This document shows positions 1 through 5,641 of a DNA stretch of 7,355 bases, piece after piece. The notes under the pieces were generated by a model that saw only the letters and a list, made by a program, of their open reading frames with translations, did no database searches and was not told where the DNA came from. Origin of the DNA: Pseudomonadota bacterium. Lineage in GTDB: Bacteria; Pseudomonadota; Alphaproteobacteria; Rhizobiales; Xanthobacteraceae. Each line of letters starts with the position of its first letter. The first letter of the stretch is position 1. A program made the translations under genes and the position numbers. Location of the stretch: the NCBI GenBank assembly GCA_963205465.1, contig CAUJKG010000196.1, forward strand, positions 1 through 7,355. The letters run 5' to 3'.

Positions 1-1169
1 AGATCGTAACAGCCGGTCATCGCGTGACGGTGTACGAGCGCATGCCGAGCGCGGGCCGCAAGTTTCTGCTCGCCGGCCGCGGCGGCCTCAACCTCACGCA
101 TGGCGAGCCGCTTGATAAATTTCTCGGCCGCTATCGCGAGCGCGCGCAGGATCTGCGCCCCGTGATCGAGGCGTTCACGCCCTCGCAGTTGCGCGCGTGG
201 AGCGCCGACCTCGGACAGAACACCTTCGAAGGTTCGAGCGGGCGCATCTTTCCCGAAGCCTTCAAGGCCTCGCCCTTGTTGCGGGCCTGGCTGAGGCGAC
301 TGAACGAGCGCGGGGTCGGCTTTGCTTTTCGTCATCGCTGGCTCGGCTGGGATCGGGACGGTTCGCTCCGTTTCGAAACGCCGGAGGGCGTCTCCGCTAT
401 CCACGTTGATGCAACCGTTTTAGCGCTGGGCGGTGCAAGCTGGCCACGTCTGGGCTCCGACGGCGGATGGGCGGAAATTCTCTCGCCAGCAGGCGTCGAA
501 CTCGCGCCGTTGCAGCCCGCGAACTGCGGCGTCGCAGTCGCCTGGTCCGAAGGCTTGCGCACGCGCTTTGCTGGCACGCCGCTGAAACGCATCGCGCTGT
601 CGCTCGGCGACGAAACCGTTCGCGGCGAAGCCGTGATCTCGCGCTACGGGATCGAAGGCGGCGCGGTTTATGCGCTGTCAGCGTCGCTTCGGAAAGAAGT
701 GCTGGCGAAAGGAAGTGCTGAACTCTTCGTCAATCTTCGTCCCGATCTTGCCGTCGAGCGACTGGGCAAACTTCTGGATGGTCCGCGCGGCAAGCAATCC
801 TTTTCGAATTTCCTGCGCAAGGCGGCCCATCTGCCGCCGGTGGCGATTGCGCTGTTGCAGGAGTGGGCAGCAAACCACGGCGTAAAACTTTCCGCGCTGG
901 ACCCGGCCGCACTCGCAGCGCTGATCCTGCGTCTGCCGGTTACGCTTTCCGGTCTGGCTCCGATCGAAACCGCGATATCCAGCGCCGGCGGTATTCCTTT
1001 CGAAGCACTCGACGACAAGCTTATGCTGCGAAAGTTGCCGGGTACATTTGCCGCAGGAGAAATGCTGGACTGGGAAGCGCCCACCGGCGGTTATCTGCTG
1101 CAGGCGGCTTTCGCCACCGGATATGCTGCAGGCAGGGGCGTCGTGAATTGGCTCAAGGCGGGTGTATAA
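1..1169 (+). CDS. FAD-dependent flavoprotein of the HI0933 / PP_4765 family (5' end cut off)
   Basis: The reading frame is open to the left edge (codons from base 3), so the gene begins outside the window; the GTG at 24 is internal. The N-terminal dinucleotide-binding GxGxxG strand is missing, but the following part is present: VTVYERMPSAGRKFLLAGRG is the usual ADP-binding acidic strand (Glu of YER) and the GRGGLNLTH signature of HI0933-like flavoproteins. Further on are ALGGASWPRLGSDG (second nucleotide-contacting loop) and, near the C-terminus, GTFAAGEMLDWEAPTGGYLL, the second FAD-binding stretch. RHRWLGW in the middle and the overall length point to the PP_4765 (TIGR03862) branch. These proteins bind FAD non-covalently and are presumed cytosolic oxidoreductases; the substrate is unknown for most members. 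The stop is 6 bp before the ModE-like gene, so the two are probably co-transcribed. The family assignment is firm; the function is not. Confidence 0.9.
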   Translation, partial: IVTAGHRVTVYERMPSAGRKFLLAGRGGLNLTHGEPLDKFLGRYRERAQDLRPVIEAFTPSQLRAWSADLGQNTFEGSSGRIFPEAFKASPLLRAWLRRLNERGVGFAFRHRWLGWDRDGSLRFETPEGVSAIHVDATVLALGGASWPRLGSDGGWAEILSPAGVELAPLQPANCGVAVAWSEGLRTRFAGTPLKRIALSLGDETVRGEAVISRYGIEGGAVYALSASLRKEVLAKGSAELFVNLRPDLAVERLGKLLDGPRGKQSFSNFLRKAAHLPPVAIALLQEWAANHGVKLSALDPAALAALILRLPVTLSGLAPIETAISSAGGIPFEALDDKLMLRKLPGTFAAGEMLDWEAPTGGYLLQAAFATGYAAGRGVVNWLKAGV

Positions 1170-1175
1170 GAGATC

Positions 1176-1565
1176 ATGAGCGCGAAGGAAAAAAAGTCTG
1201 AGCGACCGATCTTCATCCGTTTTGATCTCGAATCCGGCCCTCGCATCGGGCCTGGCAAGATCGTGCTTCTGGAAGCTATCGCCAGCACCGGCTCGATCTC
1301 CGCGGCAGCAAGGCAGATGGGCATGTCCTACCGCAAAGCCTGGCTGCTGATCGACGCCTTCAACAATACCTTCAGCGAGCCGGTGATTTCTACCGAAACC
1401 GGCGGCGACCATGGCGGCGGCGCAAAGCTGACCAAGACCGGAGAAGAAGTGCTGCGGCTGTTCCGGGATATGGAGTTGAAAGCGATTATCGCGACCGAGC
1501 CTTCGCGCCGGGCGTTCGAGAAGCTTGTGAAGCTCCCGCCCTCGCGGACGGCGCAAAAGAAATAA
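1176..1565 (+). CDS. ModE N-terminal-domain-only transcriptional regulator
   Basis: A 129-residue protein that matches only the DNA-binding half of ModE. Residues 26-61 carry the winged helix-turn-helix (LLEAIASTGSISAAARQMGM then SYRKAWLLID), which lines up with E. coli ModE RISLLKHIALSGSISQGAK...SYKSAWDAIN. Residues 67-93 form the wing, with the typical glycine-rich TGGDHGGGAKLTKTGEEVL (E. coli TGGKGGGGAVLTRYG). E. coli ModE is about 260 residues and continues into two Mop/TOBE domains that bind molybdate; here the protein stops about 35 residues after the wing, with a basic tail, and has no such domain. It should therefore bind DNA, but sensing of molybdate must come from elsewhere or be absent. 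It follows the flavoprotein gene by 6 bp; the only purine-rich stretch before the ATG (AAGAGA) is very close, so translation may be coupled. It converges on the TonB receptor gene, leaving 27 bp between the stops. Operator-like sites upstream of that receptor make it the likely local target. Confidence 0.85.
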   Translation: MSAKEKKSERPIFIRFDLESGPRIGPGKIVLLEAIASTGSISAAARQMGMSYRKAWLLIDAFNNTFSEPVISTETGGDHGGGAKLTKTGEEVLRLFRDMELKAIIATEPSRRAFEKLVKLPPSRTAQKK

Positions 1566-1592
1566 TCTCTCACGCCGCCTGCCGGGGGAGGA

Positions 1593-3683
1593 TCAGAACG
1601 TCGCCCGCGCTTTCGCGAACACGGTACGGCCCGGCTCCGGCAAACCGTCGGCGAGTTCGTAATTCTTGTCGAGCAGATTGCGCACGCCTGCGGTCAGTTC
1701 GAGGTTCTTCGTGACCTTGTAGCGTGCGGTCAGATTCACGAGCGTATAGGAGCCCGTCAGGCTGTACACGCCAACACCGGGCGGCAGGATCGGAGCCGGC
1801 TGCAGCGTGACGTCGGTCCAGCGCGCGCTTGCGAGTTCGACGCTTGGAATGATCTCGAGCTTTTCCGTAGGTGTATAGGACAGATACAGATAAGCCTTGT
1901 GTTGCGGCACGCCGGTCGGACGGAACGCGGTGTTCACAACGTCAGTGATTTCCCGGCGAATGAAGGTGTAGTTCGCACCGGCCGTCAGCTGCGAATGCAG
2001 GCGGGTTACGCCCGAGATTTCAAAGCCGTAGAAGTGGCCGTTGCCGACGTTCTGGAACTGGGTGGTGCCGGGAACGACGGTGACCGTCTGAATGAAGTCG
2101 GTCACGTCGCTGTAGCACACCGCCGTTTCGATCCTCGTGTCGGGGTTGGGGCGATACTTCCAGCCGAGTTCGTAGTTGATCGAGCGCTCCGGTCCGAGAT
2201 CTGGATTTGGCAGCGCGGTGCCGAAGCGGGTGCTGAAGCGCTCGAACAAAGTCGGGAAGCGCGAGCGTGAGGAAACGCTGGCGTGGAATTGGCCTTGCGG
2301 CGAATAGCGCCAGACCAGCATCGACTGCCAGTTGAACGCGTTGCTGCCCCCGAGCGGATAGTTGAAAATCGTCATGGTGCCGCTGTTGTATTCTTCGGCG
2401 AGCAGCAGCTTGTTTTCGTCGTAGCTGATCCCGGCAATCCAGTCGATGTCCTGCGTGACGCGGAAGGTGTTCTCGGCCGCGATCGACCAGGTGCGTTCCT
2501 TCTGCGTTTGCGTCGGTTCGATGTTGCGCAGCGTGGGATGCGTGGGGCGGTTGTCGTTATATTCCTTGTGGGTGTCGTAGCGGATATGGAAGGCCGCCTT
2601 CAGCAAATTGCGCGGTGTGATCTGCGTGCCCGCCTCGATGCTCGCGCCATAAGCGTTGTCGTTGTAGTAGCTGTCGAAGCGCCCGTTGTTGCTCTGGGTC
2701 GTATAGCTGATGTTGTCGTAAGCCGAGAGCAGGTTGTCGAACGTGTTGTAATAGAATTTGGTCTTTATATAGGACGCGTCGCCGATCTTGGTGTTCGACA
2801 GAAAACTGAAAGTCGAGACGTCCCATTGCGGCCAGCGCCAGAAGCCATTCGCAGGCACCGGCGGATTGGTCCGTACATGCAGCGGGCCGCCCTTGAAGCC
2901 CTCCTGCCGGACATAATTGAAGACATATTCGTCGGTGTCGTTCGGCGTGAAGCCGGCCTTGAGATTCAGGCGCCAGTCGCCGGAATCGGAGTTGATGCGC
3001 CGGCCACCATCCTCGAGGCTCGTCGGCGTCGGCGAATATTTGCGCGAGAGCGTCCAGAAGTCCTGGTCGTTGCTGGTGAAGCTTGCCTGCAGGTAATAGC
3101 GCTCCTGCAACGTGCCGACGCGGCCGTAAGTCTGCCAGCCCTGGAAGCTGCCGCGGTTATCGATCGTGAATCCGGCGATCGCTTCCGCTTCGAAAGGCTT
3201 TACCGGCTTGCGGGTGACGAGGTTGATCCAGCCACCCAGGCCACCCGGTCCGTTCAGCACCGAGGCATAGCCCTTCTCGACCTGAATTTCGGAAAGATCG
3301 GAAGTCGGGAAGCGGTTGAAATCGAGCCGGTTGTCGGCGGGGAGATAGATGCGCACGCCGTCGATGGTCAGCGGCACCTGCCAGCGGCCGAAGCCGCGCA
3401 CGAAGATGTCGCGCTCGTTGCGGCGGCCGTTGCTGTCCATGGTGGCGCTGACGCCGGGAAGGTTGGCAAGGGCGGAGTCGAGCGTGGTGGCGTTTTGGAC
3501 GTAGATCTGTTCGTTGGAGATGGAAACGCCGGTAGGCGAGACGCTGCTGTTCCCCAGATTGTCGTTCTGTCCCGACGTCACCGTGATGGTGCCGAGGTCG
3601 AAGACATTGCTTTGTGCCGCTGCCGGCTGCGCGATGGTCACCGCAGTCGTCGACAACAGAAAAGCAAGTACCGTTCTGCGCAT
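1593..3683 (-). CDS. TonB-dependent outer-membrane receptor, candidate molybdenum-regulated metal-complex importer
   Basis: A complete 696-residue TonB-dependent receptor. Residues 1-24 are a signal peptide (basic MRRT, hydrophobic core, likely cut after AQPAAA). DLGTITVTS at 29-37 resembles a TonB box. The plug follows at about 48-160, with TLDSALANLPGVSA, RDIFVRGFGRWQVPLTIDGV and QVEKGYASVLNGPGGLGGWINLVTRKP. The rest is a 22-strand type barrel with the late motif NPDLGPERSINYELGWKY (493-510), GVRNLLDKNYELADGLPEPGR near the end, and a terminal Phe, as expected for BAM-assembled barrels. Such receptors import scarce substrates using TonB-ExbBD energy. The sequence resembles siderophore/vitamin B12 receptors in general, and substrate cannot be read from it. 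The context suggests a molybdenum or tungsten complex: two ModE-type operators upstream and a ModE-like gene facing it. No TonB, ExbB or ABC transporter gene is in the window. The start ATG is preceded by GGGGG at 6-base spacing. Substrate assignment is inference. Confidence 0.93.
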   Translation of the reverse strand: MRRTVLAFLLSTTAVTIAQPAAAQSNVFDLGTITVTSGQNDNLGNSSVSPTGVSISNEQIYVQNATTLDSALANLPGVSATMDSNGRRNERDIFVRGFGRWQVPLTIDGVRIYLPADNRLDFNRFPTSDLSEIQVEKGYASVLNGPGGLGGWINLVTRKPVKPFEAEAIAGFTIDNRGSFQGWQTYGRVGTLQERYYLQASFTSNDQDFWTLSRKYSPTPTSLEDGGRRINSDSGDWRLNLKAGFTPNDTDEYVFNYVRQEGFKGGPLHVRTNPPVPANGFWRWPQWDVSTFSFLSNTKIGDASYIKTKFYYNTFDNLLSAYDNISYTTQSNNGRFDSYYNDNAYGASIEAGTQITPRNLLKAAFHIRYDTHKEYNDNRPTHPTLRNIEPTQTQKERTWSIAAENTFRVTQDIDWIAGISYDENKLLLAEEYNSGTMTIFNYPLGGSNAFNWQSMLVWRYSPQGQFHASVSSRSRFPTLFERFSTRFGTALPNPDLGPERSINYELGWKYRPNPDTRIETAVCYSDVTDFIQTVTVVPGTTQFQNVGNGHFYGFEISGVTRLHSQLTAGANYTFIRREITDVVNTAFRPTGVPQHKAYLYLSYTPTEKLEIIPSVELASARWTDVTLQPAPILPPGVGVYSLTGSYTLVNLTARYKVTKNLELTAGVRNLLDKNYELADGLPEPGRTVFAKARATF

Positions 3684-3771
3684 AGAAAGCCCCCGATTGC
3701 AGGTATTCCTGCTTTTGAAAATTTCGTGCGCGGTTTTCCCGCGTGCCGGCGTCCAGCCCGAATGCCGGCAT
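3684..3771 (-). promoter_or_regulatory. Predicted 5' leader of the TonB receptor with three small hairpins
   Basis: If transcription starts about 7 bases after the -10 element at 3783-3778, the receptor mRNA has a leader of about 88 nt. It contains three perfect short inverted repeats in order: TGCCGGC/GCCGGCA (3764-3770 with 3744-3750, 13-nt loop), CGCGG/CCGCG (3739-3743 with 3729-3733, loop GAAAA) and GCAGG/CCTGC (3708-3712 with 3699-3703, 4-nt loop), followed by the GGGGG ribosome site at 3694-3690. I recognise no riboswitch class; there is no cobalamin box. The structure may only reflect GC-rich sequence. Confidence 0.35.
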
Positions 3772-3773
3772 CA

Positions 3774-3799
3774 ACGTAGTATAAATATGTATATAACGA
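3774..3799 (-). promoter_or_regulatory. ModE-type operator (Mo-box 1) upstream of the TonB receptor
   Basis: Read on the minus strand this is TCGTTATATA, six bases, TATACTACGT. The published ModE operator pattern, as I recall it, is TCGTTATATA-N6-TATATAACGA. The first half-site matches 10 of 10 and the second 7 of 10. Its centre is about 103 bp upstream of the receptor start codon. The weaker half contains TATACT, the best -10 element here, so its departure from symmetry may be explained by promoter overlap. A bound ModE dimer would cover the promoter, which predicts repression when molybdate is plentiful. Confidence 0.72.
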
Positions 3800-3805
3800 A
3801 TCCAA
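3778..3805 (-). promoter_or_regulatory. Predicted promoter of the TonB receptor gene (P1)
   Basis: The minus strand reads TTGGAT (3805-3800), a 16-base spacer, then TATACT (3783-3778), which is 5 of 6 to the sigma-70 -10 consensus; the -35 is only 3 of 6. The spacer is almost entirely the first half and centre of Mo-box 1. A start of transcription near 3771 would follow. The overlap with the operator is the main reason to believe both. Confidence 0.5.
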
Positions 3806-3958
3806 TCTCATACCGCTGCGCGTCTCGCGCATTTGGTCGCAGTGCTTGAGCGGTACTAAGTAGAAAAACGGAAATAGCCCGGAGCCGCTGACGACACGCG
3901 CCAAGCGATACTCCGGGCAAGTGCTCGAACAGGAGGAAGCCGGTCCTCTGTCGAGGTG
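3806..3958 (-). ncRNA. Possible structured small RNA or long leader between the two Mo-boxes
   Basis: No credible reading frame fills this stretch. On the minus strand it offers three consecutive foldable units downstream of Mo-box 2: CGACAGAGG with CCTCCTGTTCG (3953-3945 with 3936-3926, two bulges); GCCCGGAG with CTCCGGGC (3918-3911 with 3884-3877), which encloses a second 4-bp stem; and TACCGCT with AGCGGTA (3855-3849 with 3817-3811), which encloses the perfect hairpin GCGCG-loop-CGCGC. A transcript from P2 would consist mainly of these. It could be a small RNA, an extended leader of the receptor mRNA, or simply GC-rich spacer. I recognise no known RNA family. Confidence 0.22.
3862..3918 (-). 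terminator. Weak candidate rho-independent terminator
   Basis: A perfect 8-bp stem (GCCCGGAG 3918-3911 pairing with 3884-3877), with an inner CGCT/AGCG stem, is followed on the minus strand by TATTTCCGTTTTTC. The long loop and the delayed T-run make it weaker than a textbook terminator. It could end transcripts from the acyltransferase gene (stop at 4034) or a short transcript begun at P2, insulating the receptor promoter. The plus strand has no T-run after the stem, so the minus orientation is preferred. Confidence 0.4.
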
Positions 3959-3959
3959 T

Positions 3960-3985
3960 TCGTTATGTATAGCAAGATATAACGA
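3960..3985. promoter_or_regulatory. ModE-type operator (Mo-box 2), nearly fully symmetric
   Basis: The plus strand reads TCGTTATGTA, six bases, GATATAACGA: 9 of 10 to each half-site of the recalled ModE operator with exactly the expected six-base spacer. The outer arms TTCGTTAT/ATAACGAA (3959-3966 with 3979-3986) are perfect. It stands out as AT-rich in a GC-rich surround. It lies 48 bp beyond the acyltransferase stop codon and about 290 bp upstream of the receptor start, so it cannot act on the acyltransferase promoter. It may give cooperative ModE binding with Mo-box 1, or control a separate transcript. Confidence 0.8.
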
Positions 3986-3993
3986 AGATGCAA
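3966..3993 (-). promoter_or_regulatory. Possible second promoter overlapping Mo-box 2 (P2)
   Basis: The minus strand reads TTGCAT (3993-3988), 16 bases, TATACA (3971-3966). Each hexamer is a modest match (3 of 6 and 4 of 6). The layout copies P1: the same 16-base spacer and a -10 inside the distal half of the operator. That parallel is the argument for it; the hexamers alone would not be convincing. Confidence 0.3.
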
Positions 3994-4033
3994 GCGCTTT
4001 CAGAAATAGGCAGCGCCGGTCAGGGCAGAGCAG

Positions 4034-5527
4034 CTATTCCGCCGGTGCTGCGCGGGTCGCTGCGATGGCAGCCACAGGCATTGGGTCTTCCTGCGCGGCG
4101 GCATTCGGCAATTTCCCGGGCAGGAGATGCGCGATCGCATTCGCGTAATAGCGCAGGATATGCAGATCGTCGGGATTGGCTGAGAATATACCGTCGCGTT
4201 CGGTGACGATGCGGCGAAGCTTCAGCATCCGCAAACCCACTTCGATGGCGTAGTCGCGGTCCGAGCGCGGGATGTGCACATAGGCCCCCGAGTGTTCCAG
4301 CGTCTCAATGATTTTCGAGACGCGACCTTTGATGTCGAACAGCGAGAGCGCCGCCGGCTGCGCATCGAGCATCGCGGTTGCGACCAGAGACACCGGAAGC
4401 GCCGGCACCACCTTGCCGACTGCATCCATCAATTTCGCGCCGAGGATTTCGACCTCGGCAAAGCGTTCTTTTTCCGGCAGATCGCGAAAGTCGATTTTTC
4501 GCTCCCTCACATATTGCTTAAGCGAGAACGGTTCGCCGAAACTCACGCAGGTATAGCCGAAGCGATGCCAGTGGCCGCGCAGCGCGAGCCCGATCTGCCG
4601 GAAGAAGTGCCTGAGAAATGTGAACAGCTTGAACCCGAATACCGGCTTCTTGCCGGGCTCGGCGCTTGCTGCACTTGTGAGCATGCGGTCTTCGAGCACG
4701 CGATCGTAATTCACGCCGACCGGAACGAACACCACGTCCTTCGGTCCCTTCGGATCGAACGCCGCAACCATGTAGCTCAGGAGTCCGAACTTCGGCGGGC
4801 GCAGCGTGCCGTCGCGCGACAGTCCGCCTTCGGGAAAGATCGCCTGCACCACGCCCGATGCGGTGGCCATGTGCACGTAGCGCGAAAGCACCTTGCGATA
4901 GAGCGCGTCCCGCGAGTCGCGGCGGATGAAATAGGCGCCCATCGAGCGGATCAGATTGCGCAAGCCCCAGACTTGCGCCCATTCGCCGACCGCGTAGGAC
5001 AGTGCTGAAGACTGCGCCGCGACATAGGTCACGAGCACATAATCCATGTTGGAGCGATGGTTGATGACGAAGACCACCGATGAATCCGGATCGACCTTGG
5101 AGAAGGAATCCTCGTTGCGGATGCCGATCCGCACGCGATAGAGCATCTCCGAAATACGCTTTGCGAGCCGGGTCCCGATGCGGAAATAGGCATAAGCCGA
5201 AAACGAAGGGACGATCTCGCCGGCGTAGCGCTTCACTTTCTCCATCAGCACTTCGCGGGGGATTTTATGCTCGCGGGCATAGTCGTCGACGGCGTGCAGC
5301 ACTTCCGGGTCGTAGACCAGCCGGTCCATGAGCACCTGCCGCTTGGTCAGCTTGAAGGGCTTGATCTGGAGCCGGAGCCGTGAGTTCAATTCGCCGATGG
5401 CCTTGTTGGCCCGCCGCCGCAGCGCCCAGCGCACGCTCGGCAAAAGCAGCCGGTCCAGAAAAGCCAGTGCCGCGAGCAACCCGGCGATGACGACGAGCCA
5501 GAGTGGCAGCGTGACTTCCGACCACAT
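4034..5527 (-). CDS. PlsB-type glycerol-3-phosphate / lysophosphatidate acyltransferase
   Basis: A 497-residue glycerolipid acyltransferase. Residues 5-28 form one hydrophobic membrane anchor. The four acyltransferase blocks follow in order: I, NHRSNMDYVL with the catalytic His157-X4-Asp162; II, GAYFIRRDSRDALYR (197-211), which binds the glycerol phosphate in the family; III, FPEGGLSRDGTL (231-242); IV, VPVGVNYDRV (269-278). A late LRYYANAIAHLLP (458-470) resembles the C-terminal YYRN..H motif of PlsB proteins. E. coli PlsB is about 807 residues, so this is the short form common in alphaproteobacteria. It probably acts at the inner membrane, transferring an acyl group to glycerol-3-phosphate in phospholipid synthesis; a lysophosphatidate acyltransferase role cannot be excluded. 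I prefer the ATG at 5527, preceded by GGGCGG, over a TTG 24 bases upstream that would give 505 residues. The gene is divergent from the hydrolase gene. The C-terminal tail is Ala-rich and low in complexity. Confidence 0.85.
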   Translation of the reverse strand: MWSEVTLPLWLVVIAGLLAALAFLDRLLLPSVRWALRRRANKAIGELNSRLRLQIKPFKLTKRQVLMDRLVYDPEVLHAVDDYAREHKIPREVLMEKVKRYAGEIVPSFSAYAYFRIGTRLAKRISEMLYRVRIGIRNEDSFSKVDPDSSVVFVINHRSNMDYVLVTYVAAQSSALSYAVGEWAQVWGLRNLIRSMGAYFIRRDSRDALYRKVLSRYVHMATASGVVQAIFPEGGLSRDGTLRPPKFGLLSYMVAAFDPKGPKDVVFVPVGVNYDRVLEDRMLTSAASAEPGKKPVFGFKLFTFLRHFFRQIGLALRGHWHRFGYTCVSFGEPFSLKQYVRERKIDFRDLPEKERFAEVEILGAKLMDAVGKVVPALPVSLVATAMLDAQPAALSLFDIKGRVSKIIETLEHSGAYVHIPRSDRDYAIEVGLRMLKLRRIVTERDGIFSANPDDLHILRYYANAIAHLLPGKLPNAAAQEDPMPVAAIAATRAAPAE

Positions 5528-5641
5528 GATTCCGCCCAATATTCCCTGCAAGACGGCGGCTCAATCATCCGCTATCTAGACGTTTCCTATCGCTGAAGCC
5601 TTCGCGGTTCTTTTGCTCGTGACCGGATAAGCCCCCGCACT

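Noticed and set aside
678..1556. A 292-residue minus-strand frame opposite the flavoprotein and ModE-like genes
   Set aside because: It is a shadow frame spanning two well-supported plus-strand genes.
1566..1592. Possible bidirectional terminator between the converging genes
   Set aside because: The 27 bp contain only very short GC pairs and no T-run on either strand.
2555..2562. CGTTATAT inside the receptor gene, like one half of a Mo-box
   Set aside because: There is no inverted partner at the right spacing; it is explained by coding sequence.
3157..3774. A minus-strand frame starting near the predicted transcription start and overlapping the receptor's first third
   Set aside because: It shows no domain, and the receptor frame with its signal peptide and plug explains the DNA; a short upstream frame with regulatory effect is not excluded but has no support.
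2283..3779. A 498-residue open frame on the plus strand opposite the TonB receptor
   Set aside because: It is antisense to a clear receptor gene, is rich in Arg/Val/Ala as expected of a mirror frame in GC-rich DNA, and runs through the receptor promoter.
3638..3904. An 88-residue minus-strand frame across the gene-free region
   Set aside because: It runs through Mo-box 1 and the receptor promoter, has no ribosome site and resembles no protein.
3684..4033. Cobalamin or molybdenum-cofactor riboswitch upstream of the receptor
   Set aside because: I could not find a B12-box-like core or the conserved elements of the Moco RNA; only generic hairpins are present.
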